Of a stretch of 64,000 bases of DNA, positions 8,647-17,341 are shown piece after piece; position 1 is the first letter of the stretch; each line of letters begins with the position of its first letter. A program made the translations under genes and the position numbers. The stretch covers positions 1 through 64,000 of the forward strand of contig JBMNTV010000002.1 of assembly GCA_050945915.1 (NCBI GenBank), given 5' to 3'. The notes under the pieces were generated by a model. That model ran no database searches and was not told where the DNA came from. It saw only the letters and a list, made by a program, of their open reading frames with translations. Origin of the DNA: CALNBC01 sp050945915 (GTDB lineage Bacteria; Bacillota; Clostridia; Christensenellales; CALWSW01).

Positions 8647-9132
8647 TTGCGCACTATTCCGTATAACCGCCCCGCGGCGGTGGCGTATGCCGAGCGCTGG
8701 GCCCTTTCCCGCAACCCGGCGTATTACGATTTCGAAAACCTGGGCGGGGACTGCACGAATTTCGCCTCCCAATGCATTTTCGCGGGCTGCGGCGTGATGA
8801 ACTACACCCCCGTCACCGGCTGGTTTTACATTTCCGCCAACAACCGCACCGCCTCCTGGACGGGGGTGGAATTCCTGTACCGCTTCCTGGTGAACAACCA
8901 AAGCGTCGGCCCCTTTGCCCGGGTCGTTTCCCGAAACGAGGTGCTGCCGGGGGACATCGTCCAACTAGGGCGGGCAGACGGCACCTTTTATCATTCACCT
9001 GTCGTCCTTGGCGTGAGTCAGGGCGAAATCTATGTCGCCGCCCACACCTACGACGCCCTGTGGCGTCCCCTTTCCACCTATTCCTATGCCCGCTTGCGCT
9101 GTCTGCACATCGAGGGCGCCCGGGTCTGGTGA
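8647..9132 (+). CDS. Amidase_6-type (NlpC/P60-like fold) protein
   Basis: About 161 residues. The domain begins YNRPAAVAYAERWAL and contains the nucleophile region GGDCTNFASQCIFAGC, typical of the putative amidase domain found in spore-forming Bacillota. A histidine candidate lies in TFYHSPVVLG. The start is taken as TTG at 8647 because AAGGTGG lies eight bases upstream and the only earlier in-frame ATG lies before a terminator. No signal peptide is seen, so it may act inside the cell or be a domain remnant. It precedes ku-ligD by about 100 bases; a functional link is not evident. Confidence 0.75.
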   Translation: MRTIPYNRPAAVAYAERWALSRNPAYYDFENLGGDCTNFASQCIFAGCGVMNYTPVTGWFYISANNRTASWTGVEFLYRFLVNNQSVGPFARVVSRNEVLPGDIVQLGRADGTFYHSPVVLGVSQGEIYVAAHTYDALWRPLSTYSYARLRCLHIEGARVW

Positions 9133-9230
9133 ACTTTTTGCCGGATTCCCCCTGCCCTTTGCCTCCGCCCTGTTGCGTTGCCGGATATGCGTCCATCCGG
9201 CTGGAAACACTAGGGCCGGAGGTGTTTTTT

Positions 9231-10004
9231 ATGATATCCCGCAAATCCATCATTACCTTCGGGATGGTCGCCATCCCCATCGCCATGTATACCGCCACCC
9301 AGGACAACGACATCCATTTCAACCAGTTGCATAAAGAAGACAACAGCCGCATCCGATACAAGAAAACCTGCGCCCACTGCGGCAAGGAGGTCAAGGCGCA
9401 GGACATCGTCAAAGGCTTTGAGTACGACGAGGGCAAATACGTGGTCATCACCGACGAGGAGATTGAAAAGATCAAGACGGAAAAGGAAAAATCCATCCAG
9501 ATCCTGCACTTTGCCCAACTGAACCAGATCTCCCCCGTGTATTACGACAAAACCTATCAGGTTACGCCCCAGCCCGGGGGCGAAAAGCCCTTCGAACTGC
9601 TGCGCCGCGCCCTGCTTGCCGAGCAGAAGATCGCCATCGGCAAGGCGGTGCTGGGCACGAAGGACACGCTGATGGCCATCATCCCCAGAGAAGACGGGAT
9701 GCTGATTTCCACGATGTTTTACGCCGACGACATCCGGGAATTGCAAAAACCCTATCCCAGACCCGAAGTCTCGGAACAGGAGCTGGACATGGCCAAGCTG
9801 CTCATCAATTCGATGGACACCCCCTTTGACCCGGAGCAGTACAAGGACGAGTACCAGGAAAAGCTGCGCGCCCTGATCCAGACGAAAATTTCCGGAAAAG
9901 AAGTCATCGCCGCCCAGCCCGAAGAACCCGGCAAGGTCATCGACCTCATGGAGGCCCTCAAGGCCAGCGTTGAAAAGGCCCAGAAGGAAAAGGCCCTGGC
10001 ATAA
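9231..10004 (+). CDS. ku: Ku protein, non-homologous end joining
   Basis: A 257-residue bacterial Ku homodimer subunit that binds broken DNA ends and recruits LigD. Family marks include the start ISFGM-like SIITFGMVAIPIAMYTAT, the segment RIRYKKTCAHCGKEV with its CxxC pair, and VKGFEYDEGKYVVI. GGAGG lies eight bases before the ATG. Its TAA overlaps the ligD ATG by one base (TAATG), so the two are translationally coupled. The C-terminal tail is lysine and alanine rich, as usual for DNA contact. Confidence 0.95.
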   Translation: MISRKSIITFGMVAIPIAMYTATQDNDIHFNQLHKEDNSRIRYKKTCAHCGKEVKAQDIVKGFEYDEGKYVVITDEEIEKIKTEKEKSIQILHFAQLNQISPVYYDKTYQVTPQPGGEKPFELLRRALLAEQKIAIGKAVLGTKDTLMAIIPREDGMLISTMFYADDIRELQKPYPRPEVSEQELDMAKLLINSMDTPFDPEQYKDEYQEKLRALIQTKISGKEVIAAQPEEPGKVIDLMEALKASVEKAQKEKALA

Positions 10005-12445
10005 TGGAAAACTCCCTGTTGGAATACAGCCAAAAACGAAACTTCGCCATCACCCCGGAGCCCAAAGGCGGCGCAGAAGCTTCGGAGGACGAGCTCAGGT
10101 TCGTCGTTCAGCACCACATAGCCCGGGCGGATCATTACGATTTTCGCCTGGAATGGCGGGGCGCCCTTTTGAGCTGGGCGGTGCCCAAGGGCCCGTCCTT
10201 CAACCCCAAGGACAAGCGCCTGGCGGTTCATGTGGAGGACCACCCCCTGGAATACCGCCACTTTGAAGGCACCATCCCCAAGGGGGAATACGGCGGCGGA
10301 ACGGTGATGCTGTGGGACGAAGGCATTTGGGAGCCTTTGGGCAACGTGGACGAGGGGCTCAGCAGCGGTTCTTTAAAATTCGTTCTGCACGGAAAAAGGC
10401 TGCGGGGCAGGTGGGCGCTGATTCGCATGAAGCCCAAACCGGGGGAAGGCGCGAACAACTGGCTGCTGCTCAAAGAAAGGGATGAATTTGCCCGGGAAGA
10501 GGACGGGATTTCGGTTCACACCACCAGCATCCGCACCGGCCGCACCATGGAGGAGATCGAACAAGGCACAAAGGAAACCCTGCCGAAAAACCCCTTTTCC
10601 CACACCGAAGTGCAGCTTGCCAAACTGGTTCGCAGCGTTCCCGAAGGGGAGGACTGGCTGTTTGAACTGAAGTACGACGGATACCGCATCGTCGCCTATG
10701 TGGAGGCAAACAGCGCGCGGCTGTTCACGCGAAACGGCAACGATTACACCGGCCGGTTCCGGCGGGTCGCGGACGCCCTCATCGACTGGGCAGCGGGGCG
10801 CGCCCTGGTGCTGGACGGGGAAATGGCGGTCACCGACGAACAGGGCAGGACGGATTTCCAGGCTCTGCAGGGCGCCATCAAAAACCCCGCGGGCAAAAAC
10901 CTTACCTATATCGTCTTCGACCTTCTGGCGCTCAACGGCGAGGATTTGCGCCATCGCCCCCTGATTGAGCGCAAAGAACTGCTGGAAGAACTGATGCAAA
11001 ATGCCCCAAAGGCGCTGCATTACAGCCGGCATGTGAAGGGCAACGGAAAAGAGAGCTTCGCCGCCGCCTGCCGGATGGGGTTGGAGGGCATCGTGGGCAA
11101 ACGGGCGGATTCCACCTACACCGGCACGCGAGACGGCAGCTGGATCAAGCTCAAATGCGGCGCAAGGCAGGAGTTCGTCGTCGGCGGATACACCCGCACC
11201 GCCAAAAAAACGCGCGGGTTCAGCGCGCTGCTGCTCGGCGTCTACGAAAACGGGGAGCTGGTCTACGCGGGCCGCGCGGGCACGGGCTTTTCCCGGTCGA
11301 CGATGGAGGAGCTTTCGCAAAAATTCGAACCCCTGATCCGGCAAAACTGCCCCTTCCAAACGACGCCCAAAAAGCGGTCGGACGAAATATTGACCTGGCT
11401 TTCCCCCGAACTGGCGGCAGAAATCCAGTTCGCCGAGTGGACCGATGAAGGGCTTTTGCGCCAGGCGAGTTTCAAGGGCCTGCGGACGGACAAGGACCCC
11501 AAAAAGATCCAAAGGGAACAGGCAAAGGACCAGGAGCTTTTGCCTTCGCAAAACCAGCAGGAGGAACGCCCCGTGGAAGCAAATCAAAACAGCATCACCG
11601 TGGCGGGGGTGCGCATCTCCAGCCCGGACAAGGTGATCTTCGAAAACCCCGCCATCACCAAGGCGGAGGTGGCGCAGTATTACGAAAACGTGGCGGAGCG
11701 CATGCTGCCCTATGTCCGCCGCCGCGTTTTGAGCATCCTGCGCTGCCCCAAGGGGGTCATGCAATCCTGCTTTTATAAAAAGCACCCCGGCCCGGGCAGC
11801 AAGGGCATTTTCACCATACCCGTCACCAACAGCGAAGGCGAAACCGAGGAGTATTTTTACATCGAGGATATTGCCGGCCTTGTATCCGAAGCTCAGATGG
11901 GCACGCTGGAATTCCACACCTGGGGCAGCCGGGTCGATGCCCTGGAACAGCCGGATATGATGGTCTTTGACTTGGATCCGGACGAGGGGCTGGACCTTTC
12001 CGCCGTGCGCCAGGGGGTTTGGGACCTCAAAGGCGTCCTTTCGGAGCTTTCCCTCACCGCCTTCCTCAAGACCAGCGGCGGCAAGGGTTATCACGTCGTG
12101 GTGCCCTTTTTGCCCTCCGTCCCCTGGGATGTTTTTTACGACTTTTCCAAGCGGGTGGCTGCGGTGCTGGAAAGCAAATGGCCGGACAGATACACCACCA
12201 ACGTCCGCAAAAACAAGCGGGCAAACAAGATTTTCATCGACTGGATGCGAAACGGCAGGGGCGCCACCAGCGTTGCCCCCTATTCCCTGCGGGCGCGGCC
12301 CGGGGCGAAGGTATCCATGCCCATCGCCTGGGAGGAACTCAACACCATCGCCCCGGGAGATATCACCATGGAAAAAGCGCTTCAGCGCATCGTGGGCGAA
12401 GACCCGTGGAAGGGCTTCTTTGAAATCCAACAGATGCTAAAATAG
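10004..12445 (+). CDS. ligD: Multidomain ATP-dependent DNA ligase D
   Basis: An 813-residue end-joining enzyme with three domains in the order phosphoesterase, ligase, polymerase. The phosphoesterase part (about 30-150) shows HHIARADHYDFRLEW and PKGEYGGGTV. The ligase part (about 190-500) has the adenylation Lys223 in ELKYDGYR. The polymerase/primase part (from about 530) has the metal pair Asp656 and Asp658 in FDLDPDEGLD, then TSGGKGYHVVVPF. It acts with Ku directly upstream. This order is as in Pseudomonas, while Bacillus LigD lacks the phosphoesterase and Mycobacterium begins with the polymerase. Confidence 0.95.
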   Translation: MENSLLEYSQKRNFAITPEPKGGAEASEDELRFVVQHHIARADHYDFRLEWRGALLSWAVPKGPSFNPKDKRLAVHVEDHPLEYRHFEGTIPKGEYGGGTVMLWDEGIWEPLGNVDEGLSSGSLKFVLHGKRLRGRWALIRMKPKPGEGANNWLLLKERDEFAREEDGISVHTTSIRTGRTMEEIEQGTKETLPKNPFSHTEVQLAKLVRSVPEGEDWLFELKYDGYRIVAYVEANSARLFTRNGNDYTGRFRRVADALIDWAAGRALVLDGEMAVTDEQGRTDFQALQGAIKNPAGKNLTYIVFDLLALNGEDLRHRPLIERKELLEELMQNAPKALHYSRHVKGNGKESFAAACRMGLEGIVGKRADSTYTGTRDGSWIKLKCGARQEFVVGGYTRTAKKTRGFSALLLGVYENGELVYAGRAGTGFSRSTMEELSQKFEPLIRQNCPFQTTPKKRSDEILTWLSPELAAEIQFAEWTDEGLLRQASFKGLRTDKDPKKIQREQAKDQELLPSQNQQEERPVEANQNSITVAGVRISSPDKVIFENPAITKAEVAQYYENVAERMLPYVRRRVLSILRCPKGVMQSCFYKKHPGPGSKGIFTIPVTNSEGETEEYFYIEDIAGLVSEAQMGTLEFHTWGSRVDALEQPDMMVFDLDPDEGLDLSAVRQGVWDLKGVLSELSLTAFLKTSGGKGYHVVVPFLPSVPWDVFYDFSKRVAAVLESKWPDRYTTNVRKNKRANKIFIDWMRNGRGATSVAPYSLRARPGAKVSMPIAWEELNTIAPGDITMEKALQRIVGEDPWKGFFEIQQMLK

Positions 12446-12519
12446 TACCATGCCTAATAAAAAGCAAACCCGAAAAAACGCCGCGGGATCCGCCACTGAT
12501 GTGATTTTTGGGCACAAAA

Positions 12520-12552
12520 AACCGCCTTGCTCTGCGCTTGGCGGTTATTTGA
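12520..12552. terminator. Two-way intrinsic terminator after ligD
   Basis: AACCGCC (12520-12526) pairs with GGCGGTT (12540-12546). On the plus strand it is followed by a broken T run (ATTTGAGTTTTTT). On the minus strand GGCGGTT runs straight into TTTTG, so it also stops transcripts coming from the tRNA side. Confidence 0.7.
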
Positions 12553-12691
12553 GTTTTTTGCCATCTGTGTTTCGGCCTTTGCTTCCTTCCTGTTCGTCCC
12601 CTGTCCCCATGCAAGCACCCGCCGCAGACAGGTGCCGGCCGCAACCGCCCGCTTTCGAACCGTTTCCCAACCCCGATTATGCCGATGCAAG

Positions 12692-12720
12692 AAAAAACGG
12701 CCACTCTGGAGTGACCGTTT
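12692..12720 (-). terminator. Original terminator of the tRNA-Thr gene
   Basis: On the minus strand AAACGGTCACT pairs with AGTGGCCGTTT (arms 12720-12710 and 12705-12695, 4-base loop, one G-T pair), followed by T bases. It directly follows the chromosomal copy of the tRNA 3' end. The island insertion parted it from the working tRNA gene at 29388-29463. Confidence 0.8.
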
Positions 12721-12765
12721 GGAGCTGATGAGCAGATTCGAACTGCCTACCTCCTCATTACCAAT
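12720..12765. repeat. Attachment site copy at the integrase end (tRNA-Thr 3' part)
   Basis: These 46 bases are identical to 29388-29433. They contain the 3' part of tRNA-Thr from the anticodon loop to CCA. Identity stops sharply at both edges (12719/29387 and 12766/29434). This is the truncated tRNA copy left by site-specific integration. Confidence 0.92.
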
Positions 12766-12870
12766 AATGATGCTTTTCAACTCCACGATTTCCCCTTTAT
12801 CTGGATAAGCCAAGTATAACTTGTGCTCGGCTTGCGAGTCCAGATATTGGGGCGTAACTTATGCGGTTTT

Positions 12871-13809
12871 CTACCGGTCGGTCAGAAACGCGGTGAGCTT
12901 GCCGGTCTGCCCCTTGTGGTGGGACAGGCGTAAATGGGTGTAGATGTCCAGCGTGATCTGGATGCTGGAATGGCCCGCCCACACCTGGGCTGTTTTGACA
13001 TCAACCCCTGCTTCGTACAGCAGGGTGATATAGGTGTGCCGCAATTGCTTGGACGTAATCTTTGTGCCCAAGCCTTTTATTGCGTTCTTCCAATACGTTC
13101 GGAAGGATGTGAGTGACATAAGCCCTCCGCGGTGGTTCGGAAAAACATAGTCCGAAGTGCGGATGCAATACAGTTTGTTGAGCAAGCTGTGCAAATTCGG
13201 TTCCGCGATCGGTACGGTGCGTATCCCCGCTTCGCTTTTGGGAGGTTTGATCATACCTTGGTTGGTTACATAAGAGACGGATTTTGTTACGTGGATCTTG
13301 CGGGACTCAAAACAAATATCGTCCCAAGTGAGGGCAAGCCCCTCACCGCGTCGCAAACCGGTGTAGAGGTAGAGTAACATCAACGGGTCAGCCAGGGCAT
13401 CAATTTGACGAATTGCTTCATCGCCAAGAATGATAGGCTTATTCTTTGAGATTCTGGGCAACCGGATTTTTAATGCCGGGTTGCGGTCTAAAAACTCATT
13501 GATGTACCCAAACTCCAATATCTGTGAAAGTCGTCCAACATAGTACTGAATGGACGAGGGCGCACACCCTTCTGCAATCAGTTGAGAAACAAACCAATCG
13601 ATGTGGTACGGCTTAATAAGCCGCACGTCACGCTCTCCGAAGCGCGGGATGATGTGACGGTTTATTTCGTACATGTAATTTTGAAGGGTTTTTTGCGTTA
13701 TGTAACATCCTTGAACTGTTTTCCACAATTCAGTCAGCATTGAGAGCGTAACGATTTCGCCGTTGGTCAATGCTGTTTCGACCTTTTTAAGTATCGCTGT
13801 ATCCATCAT
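12871..13809 (-). CDS. int: Tyrosine recombinase (integrase)
   Basis: About 312 residues. It has an N-terminal core-binding (SAM-like) domain to about residue 115 and a C-terminal catalytic domain. Catalytic residues, counted from the ATG at 13809, are Arg153 (TGLRRGE), Lys191 (PPKSEAG), Arg257 in KQLRHTY, His280 (WAGHSS) and Tyr290 (LDIYTH). The first histidine of the usual HxxR is a lysine (Lys254), a tolerated variant. The start was set at ATG 13809, six bases after GGGG, instead of the upstream TTG. The gene sits about 100 bases from the attachment repeat, as expected for an enzyme integrating at tRNA-Thr. Confidence 0.93.
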   Translation of the reverse strand: MMDTAILKKVETALTNGEIVTLSMLTELWKTVQGCYITQKTLQNYMYEINRHIIPRFGERDVRLIKPYHIDWFVSQLIAEGCAPSSIQYYVGRLSQILEFGYINEFLDRNPALKIRLPRISKNKPIILGDEAIRQIDALADPLMLLYLYTGLRRGEGLALTWDDICFESRKIHVTKSVSYVTNQGMIKPPKSEAGIRTVPIAEPNLHSLLNKLYCIRTSDYVFPNHRGGLMSLTSFRTYWKNAIKGLGTKITSKQLRHTYITLLYEAGVDVKTAQVWAGHSSIQITLDIYTHLRLSHHKGQTGKLTAFLTDR

Positions 13810-14023
13810 ATATATCCCCAATCTGTTAAATTGTTGTCAGAGTAATATGACGGATTGTTCCGATTTACACAGTTAGTTGTGCATATTGTCCGTTGAGTGG
13901 GTGACGCACTGCTTTGCTGTTTTGACTCGATATGTCGGACTCACGACGACGTTAAGCGCTTTCGCCGAGTTTGGTAACGCTGTTTGCTTTCAGCAATATT
14001 CTGTTTTCAAGGTGCTTATCAAG

Positions 14024-14046
14024 GTACATGTATAAGATACATGTAC
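14024..14046. repeat. Inverted repeat upstream of the integrase gene
   Basis: GTACATGTA and TACATGTAC are perfect 9-bp arms around TAAGA. They lie about 215 bases before the integrase start and could be an operator or an arm-type binding site for integrase or an excision factor. The rest of 13810-14215 is AT-rich with no gene seen. Confidence 0.5.
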
Positions 14047-14056
14047 AGTAACAAGC

Positions 14057-14099
14057 TGTCAAATTTTTAGTCAAAAACGTGTTTTTGTATGATTTTCGC
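14057..14099. repeat. Dyad element, copy A
   Basis: This segment matches 26813-26853 at roughly three of four positions. Both copies keep a dyad at the centre (CAAAAAC..GTTTTTG here, CAAAAC...GTTTTG there) and both end in ATGATTTT. One lies upstream of the integrase and the other between the Tad-like genes and the small gene before parB. A shared regulator-binding or plasmid-type site is possible. Confidence 0.45.
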
Positions 14100-14215
14100 A
14101 ATATTTTTCAAATTTTTACTTGTCTAATATCAAAATCTGTTACCAAGAGGTATACCCTGGCGGATAAAATGTGGCTGGATAGCGTGAAACAAAGAAACTG
14201 ATAAATCAGCCTGGC

Positions 14216-14384
14216 AACTTCGTCCCAAGTTGGGACGAAGTTGCAGAAGATGTCTCGGGCAAAAAGCTGAAAAATCAACTTGGGACACTTCGTCCCAAGT
14301 TGGGACGAAGTCGCGGAGCGGTTGATCGAACGAATAAGCTAATAAATTGGTCTGGGTCACTTCGGCCCAACTTGGGCCGAAGTG
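14216..14384. repeat. Array of three parS-like palindromes
   Basis: Three near-perfect palindromes lie at 14216-14242, 14287-14311 and 14358-14384, centres 70 and 72 bases apart. The first two share the core CGTCCCAAGTTGGGACG. The third is CGGCCCAACTTGGGCCG, with matched changes on both arms that keep the symmetry. The sequence between palindromes is also distantly repeated (an ATTTAT-CAG-like patch), so this is a diverged tandem array of about 71-bp units. An extra half site, CAACTTGGGAC, lies at 14276-14286. The same core occurs twice inside parB. A centromere (parS) for the element's ParB is the best reading. Confidence 0.7.
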
Positions 14385-14580
14385 TTAGGCCGATTGTCTT
14401 GACGGAAATTCGTGCAACTACATTTTAAATTTTCTAGAAATATGAATCCACAGAAGTACGTTGACAGGAAATACGCGGCAATCGATATATTGGAGAATTT
14501 ACTTATTCGTATTATAAGATGTTATCACCGCTATGCTGTTGGCAAGCTTGGAGAAAGGAAACAACGATGACTGATTAACA

Positions 14581-15023
14581 TTGAGAAATTTGGCAACATT
14601 GAAGCGTTCTGACAGTTGGTCCAAAAGTACACAGGCTATCAGAATAGCGACGATCGTCCGCTTTCCGAACTTGCCGCGCATATCCTTATCACCGCCCTGT
14701 TACAGACAATGCCAGCTTCTACCCTGCGAGGCTTGGAGCGGTTCATTTCCGACTCCAACAAGCTATCAGCTTGTTCATGGCATACTCAAACAATATTTCA
14801 AAGAGATTGCTGAGAACGTCATTAAAGTTGAGGACATCATCAATGTTATCGATAACCGCCGTAAGCTGCACAAGGTAACAAAGTCCAAATCCGTGTTCCC
14901 TACAGACGATAGCCTGCTGAAAATGCTGTATCTGGCTATGGTGGACATCACGAGAAAATGGACCGGGCTTGGAGCGTCATCCACGCACAAATGCCGTTTC
15001 TTCGCCGAGCGCATGCCTGGTTA
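14581..15023 (+). pseudogene. IS256-family transposase remnant
   Basis: The plus-strand frame ending at 15023 contains RRKLHKVTKSKSVFPTDDSL and LKMLYLAMVDITRKWT, which resemble the C-terminus of mutator-type (IS256) transposases. The part before about 14790 is scrambled over several frames. There is no DDE catalytic core and no terminal repeat, so this is a dead fragment. The name rests on the C-terminal stretch alone. Confidence 0.6.
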
Positions 15024-15109
15024 ACACCACAGGCGACGGACGTCAATGGTAAACGAGCGGCTGCGCCGCCCTTGACATCCGCCCCCCCGCTGGGCGTTGT
15101 GTTGCTAAC

Positions 15110-15233
15110 AAGGCGGCAACGAACCAGTCCGCTGCCGCCTTTCAAAATTTTGCTCCGTTTTGCACCCTCGTTTGCAGTTTACACAGAATACGGGATACAC
15201 CCTAACGACACAGGGCAAGGTCCAACCTTGCCC
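15110..15233. repeat. Two hairpins downstream of the island aldolase gene
   Basis: AAGGCGGCA (15110-15118) pairs with TGCCGCCTT (15133-15141), and GGGCAAGGT (15213-15221) pairs with ACCTTGCCC (15225-15233). They lie between the IS256 remnant and the aldolase stop. The second may help end the aldolase transcript, though no long T run follows. The rest of 15024-15335 shows no gene. Confidence 0.4.
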
Positions 15234-15335
15234 CTAATTACTAAATGAGATTATTTTGATTTTGAAGAATACACAAAATTTCCAACGCGACGCACAGTAT
15301 ATGGGATTGACCCATTTCTGGTCTAGCGAATGATA

Positions 15336-16043
15336 TTAAAACGTGTATTTCGAATAAAGTTCTTCGAAAATAGGTAGATCATCAACAATCTGGAAAGTGT
15401 TGCTTGCACTGACCAAATCAGCTCCTGCAGCAAAAGCACCCATCAAAATTGCCGTCGTCCAGTATTTGCCGTTGCCGGAAGCCTTGAGCCCCATGCCAAG
15501 CTCGTCCGCCTTCTTGCGCAACATCTGAATTCTATGCATCGGTGCGCCTACCTTATTATAGTCATAAGCCTTAATGTGCGTCGCGCCGCCCTCTTTAATC
15601 GCATCACACATGCGGAACATGTCATCCAAAGAATCGTTACACATAGTGAGAACTTTGATCTCGCCGTCGAAGCTTCCTTTTACAGCACGGACATACTCTG
15701 TAATGAGATCCCATCTGCGCATGGTCCATGCGGACATGTCGGGGTATACATCGATGGAACGGCAGCCTCCTTTGTACGCGATTTCCGCCTGCTTAGCGGC
15801 GGCGGCAGCGGGCATAAGGCCATCTTTAAAGTTGATCGGTGTAGACATAATAACGCCCGAACCATCCAGAAGGTCATGCACAAAACCGTGCCAATGATGG
15901 CTGGGGGAGAAGATTACACGAAATCCGTACTCAATGCCCTTCGTAACTTGGTCGGTAATTATTTTTTCATCATTGTCCCAAATGACATGTTCCAAGCGGC
16001 TTGCCAGCCATTTTTTGGTTACCAATTCCCCGTTGAGATACAT
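15336..16043 (-). CDS. DeoC-like class I aldolase (island copy)
   Basis: A 235-residue divergent member of the deoxyribose-phosphate aldolase superfamily. The start MYLNGELVTKKWLASRLEH lines up with the chromosomal copy. Lys158 (THIKAYDY) and Lys187 (GLKASGNG) match the two active-site lysines of DERA, and Asp98 lies at the expected acid position. The C-terminal KYWTTAI and VDDLPIFEEL match GAFWTSAI and IDDLPIFEE of the chromosomal aldolase. The canonical PFG and STG motifs are lost, so substrate choice probably differs. AGAAGGAGG stands before the ATG. A good promoter with a candidate GntR site lies upstream. Confidence 0.75.
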   Translation of the reverse strand: MYLNGELVTKKWLASRLEHVIWDNDEKIITDQVTKGIEYGFRVIFSPSHHWHGFVHDLLDGSGVIMSTPINFKDGLMPAAAAAKQAEIAYKGGCRSIDVYPDMSAWTMRRWDLITEYVRAVKGSFDGEIKVLTMCNDSLDDMFRMCDAIKEGGATHIKAYDYNKVGAPMHRIQMLRKKADELGMGLKASGNGKYWTTAILMGAFAAGADLVSASNTFQIVDDLPIFEELYSKYTF

Positions 16044-16124
16044 AATGTTTCCTCCTTCTATATTTAGAAAAGCTGATATGATAGAGTTAAAGATGCTATT
16101 ATGCTCACCATCTCTATGTGCAAG

Positions 16125-16176
16125 ACTATATCACAACAAACCTGTATAGTCAATACTGCAATACGTGTTATACAAC
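16125..16176 (-). promoter_or_regulatory. Promoter and candidate GntR operator of the island aldolase
   Basis: On the minus strand TTGACT (16153-16148) and TATAGT (16130-16125) are 17 bases apart. Just upstream of the -35 box, GTGTTATACAAC lies at 16165-16176 on the plus strand. The same motif occurs near the flavoprotein, gntR and kinase genes of the island. Confidence 0.75.
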
Positions 16177-16329
16177 TAAGTTTTGACATAGTGCCGTGCA
16201 AAGATAAGAGTGTTGAGATGGTGAAATAAGAAATATGCAAATAAACCCATCGATGTGGCGAGACGGACCATCGCAGACGAGTATGGAGAAGAAATGGTCT
16301 GCCCAAGTCTTTGTACCTGATTGGTAAGC

Positions 16330-16406
16330 TTTCGCAGTATCCGTTCTCCCGAGGACTGCCCGGCTCAATATAACCCGGCTTAATAATAAATAGTAAGTTT
16401 GCTCAC
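16330..16406. repeat. Degenerate interspersed repeat, copy 1
   Basis: This stretch, beginning TTTCGCAGTATCCGTTC, is repeated with changes at 20326-20388. A short piece just upstream (GGTCTGCCC then AGTCTTTG near 16294) recurs near 19983. The parts look like fragments of one lost mobile element. The rest of 16177-16549 shows no gene. Confidence 0.5.
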
Positions 16407-16549
16407 CTTTTCTGCCTGGCTTTTTCCGTTGCCTCATTGACTTTTTGTTTACGGGCTTAAGGATTCGGCTGGGTGCTCTGGATTTTCCGGGGCGCCCGGC
16501 TTGTATTTTGTATGACGTCCCGCACAACCTTTCACAAGCTCCATGCGCG

Positions 16550-16578
16550 TTGACCGATGTTGTCATACATGATAAGAT
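16550..16578 (+). promoter_or_regulatory. Promoter of the island gntR gene
   Basis: TTGACC (16550-16555) and TAAGAT (16573-16578) are 17 bases apart. The spacer contains TTGTCATACATG (16560-16571), a variant of the putative GntR motif, so self-repression is plausible. Confidence 0.7.
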
Positions 16579-16609
16579 TAATAAACATAAGATTTGAAGG
16601 AGCATGCAA

Positions 16610-17341
16610 ATGGCGACAAGAAACCGTTCGATCAGCACAGCAATGGAAGTTTCCCTGCGGGAACGCATTCAAAACGGCGAGTGGGCAGTGGATTGCGCCG
16701 TGCCTTCGGAAAACGAGCTCGCTCGGCAATATTCCGTCAGCCGCATGACTGCCCGCTCGGTGCTCACCCAGCTGGTCGGGGCCGGGTTGTTATACCGCAT
16801 TCCGGGCAAGGGCACATTTGTGGCTCAGGAGCCCACCCTCGTGCTGCGGGATAGGGCGTTTTGCTCCATCCGGGAGCAGCTTACCAAACAGGGGCACAAC
16901 GTTAGTACCCAGTTGCTCAGTATGGGAGAAATCGCTGCTACCGAATCTGTGGCAAAGAAGCTAGATCTGCATGAGAGTGCGCCCGTGTTGCAAGTGCATA
17001 AACTACGTTTTCTGGAAAGCAAGCCTATCAGCCTACACACAAGCTTCTTTCCTCTTTCTCGTTGCCCCGGGCTCCAGCAATATGATTTTGTGGAGCGAGA
17101 CAGCTGTGTTGTTATCGAGGAGCATTACGGTATCAAGCGCGCCCGGGTCAAGGAAACGCTGGAATCCACACTTGCCACGTTCCAGGAAGCGTCCAAGCTA
17201 GGCATTCTGCCTGGCCACCCGTTGCTTCTGCTGGATAGCGTGGTCTATTCAACCGAAAAGTATCCCTATGAATATGCCAAAGTAGTGTATCGGGGAGATA
17301 TGATCAAGATTTCCTTTGATTATGAGGACGACATTCGCTAG
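16610..17341 (+). CDS. GntR-family regulator, HutC/UTRA type
   Basis: A 243-residue repressor-type regulator. An N-terminal winged helix (about 1-75) shows VPSENELARQYSVSRMTARS and the wing YRIPGKGTFV. The UTRA effector domain follows, with typical LRFLESKPISLHTSFFP and KETLESTLATFQEA-like stretches. ATG 16610 is chosen because GAAGGAG lies seven bases before it, while the ATG at 16604 is only one base from that site. HutC-type UTRA domains bind sugars, sugar phosphates or similar small molecules. Motifs near the aldolase, flavoprotein and kinase genes and its own promoter suggest that it governs the island cargo. Confidence 0.9.
   Translation: MATRNRSISTAMEVSLRERIQNGEWAVDCAVPSENELARQYSVSRMTARSVLTQLVGAGLLYRIPGKGTFVAQEPTLVLRDRAFCSIREQLTKQGHNVSTQLLSMGEIAATESVAKKLDLHESAPVLQVHKLRFLESKPISLHTSFFPLSRCPGLQQYDFVERDSCVVIEEHYGIKRARVKETLESTLATFQEASKLGILPGHPLLLLDSVVYSTEKYPYEYAKVVYRGDMIKISFDYEDDIR

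Noticed and set aside
10373..12430. A 685-codon minus-strand frame opposite ligD
   Set aside because: Antisense shadow of a GC-rich gene; the ligD domains are clear on the plus strand.
14130..14360. 76-codon minus-strand frame over the palindrome array
   Set aside because: It is a by-product of the repeats, with no ribosome site and no protein-like pattern.
14216..14384. CRISPR array
   Set aside because: Only three palindromic units with diverged spacers about 45 bases long and related to one another, no cas genes, and the same word lies inside parB.
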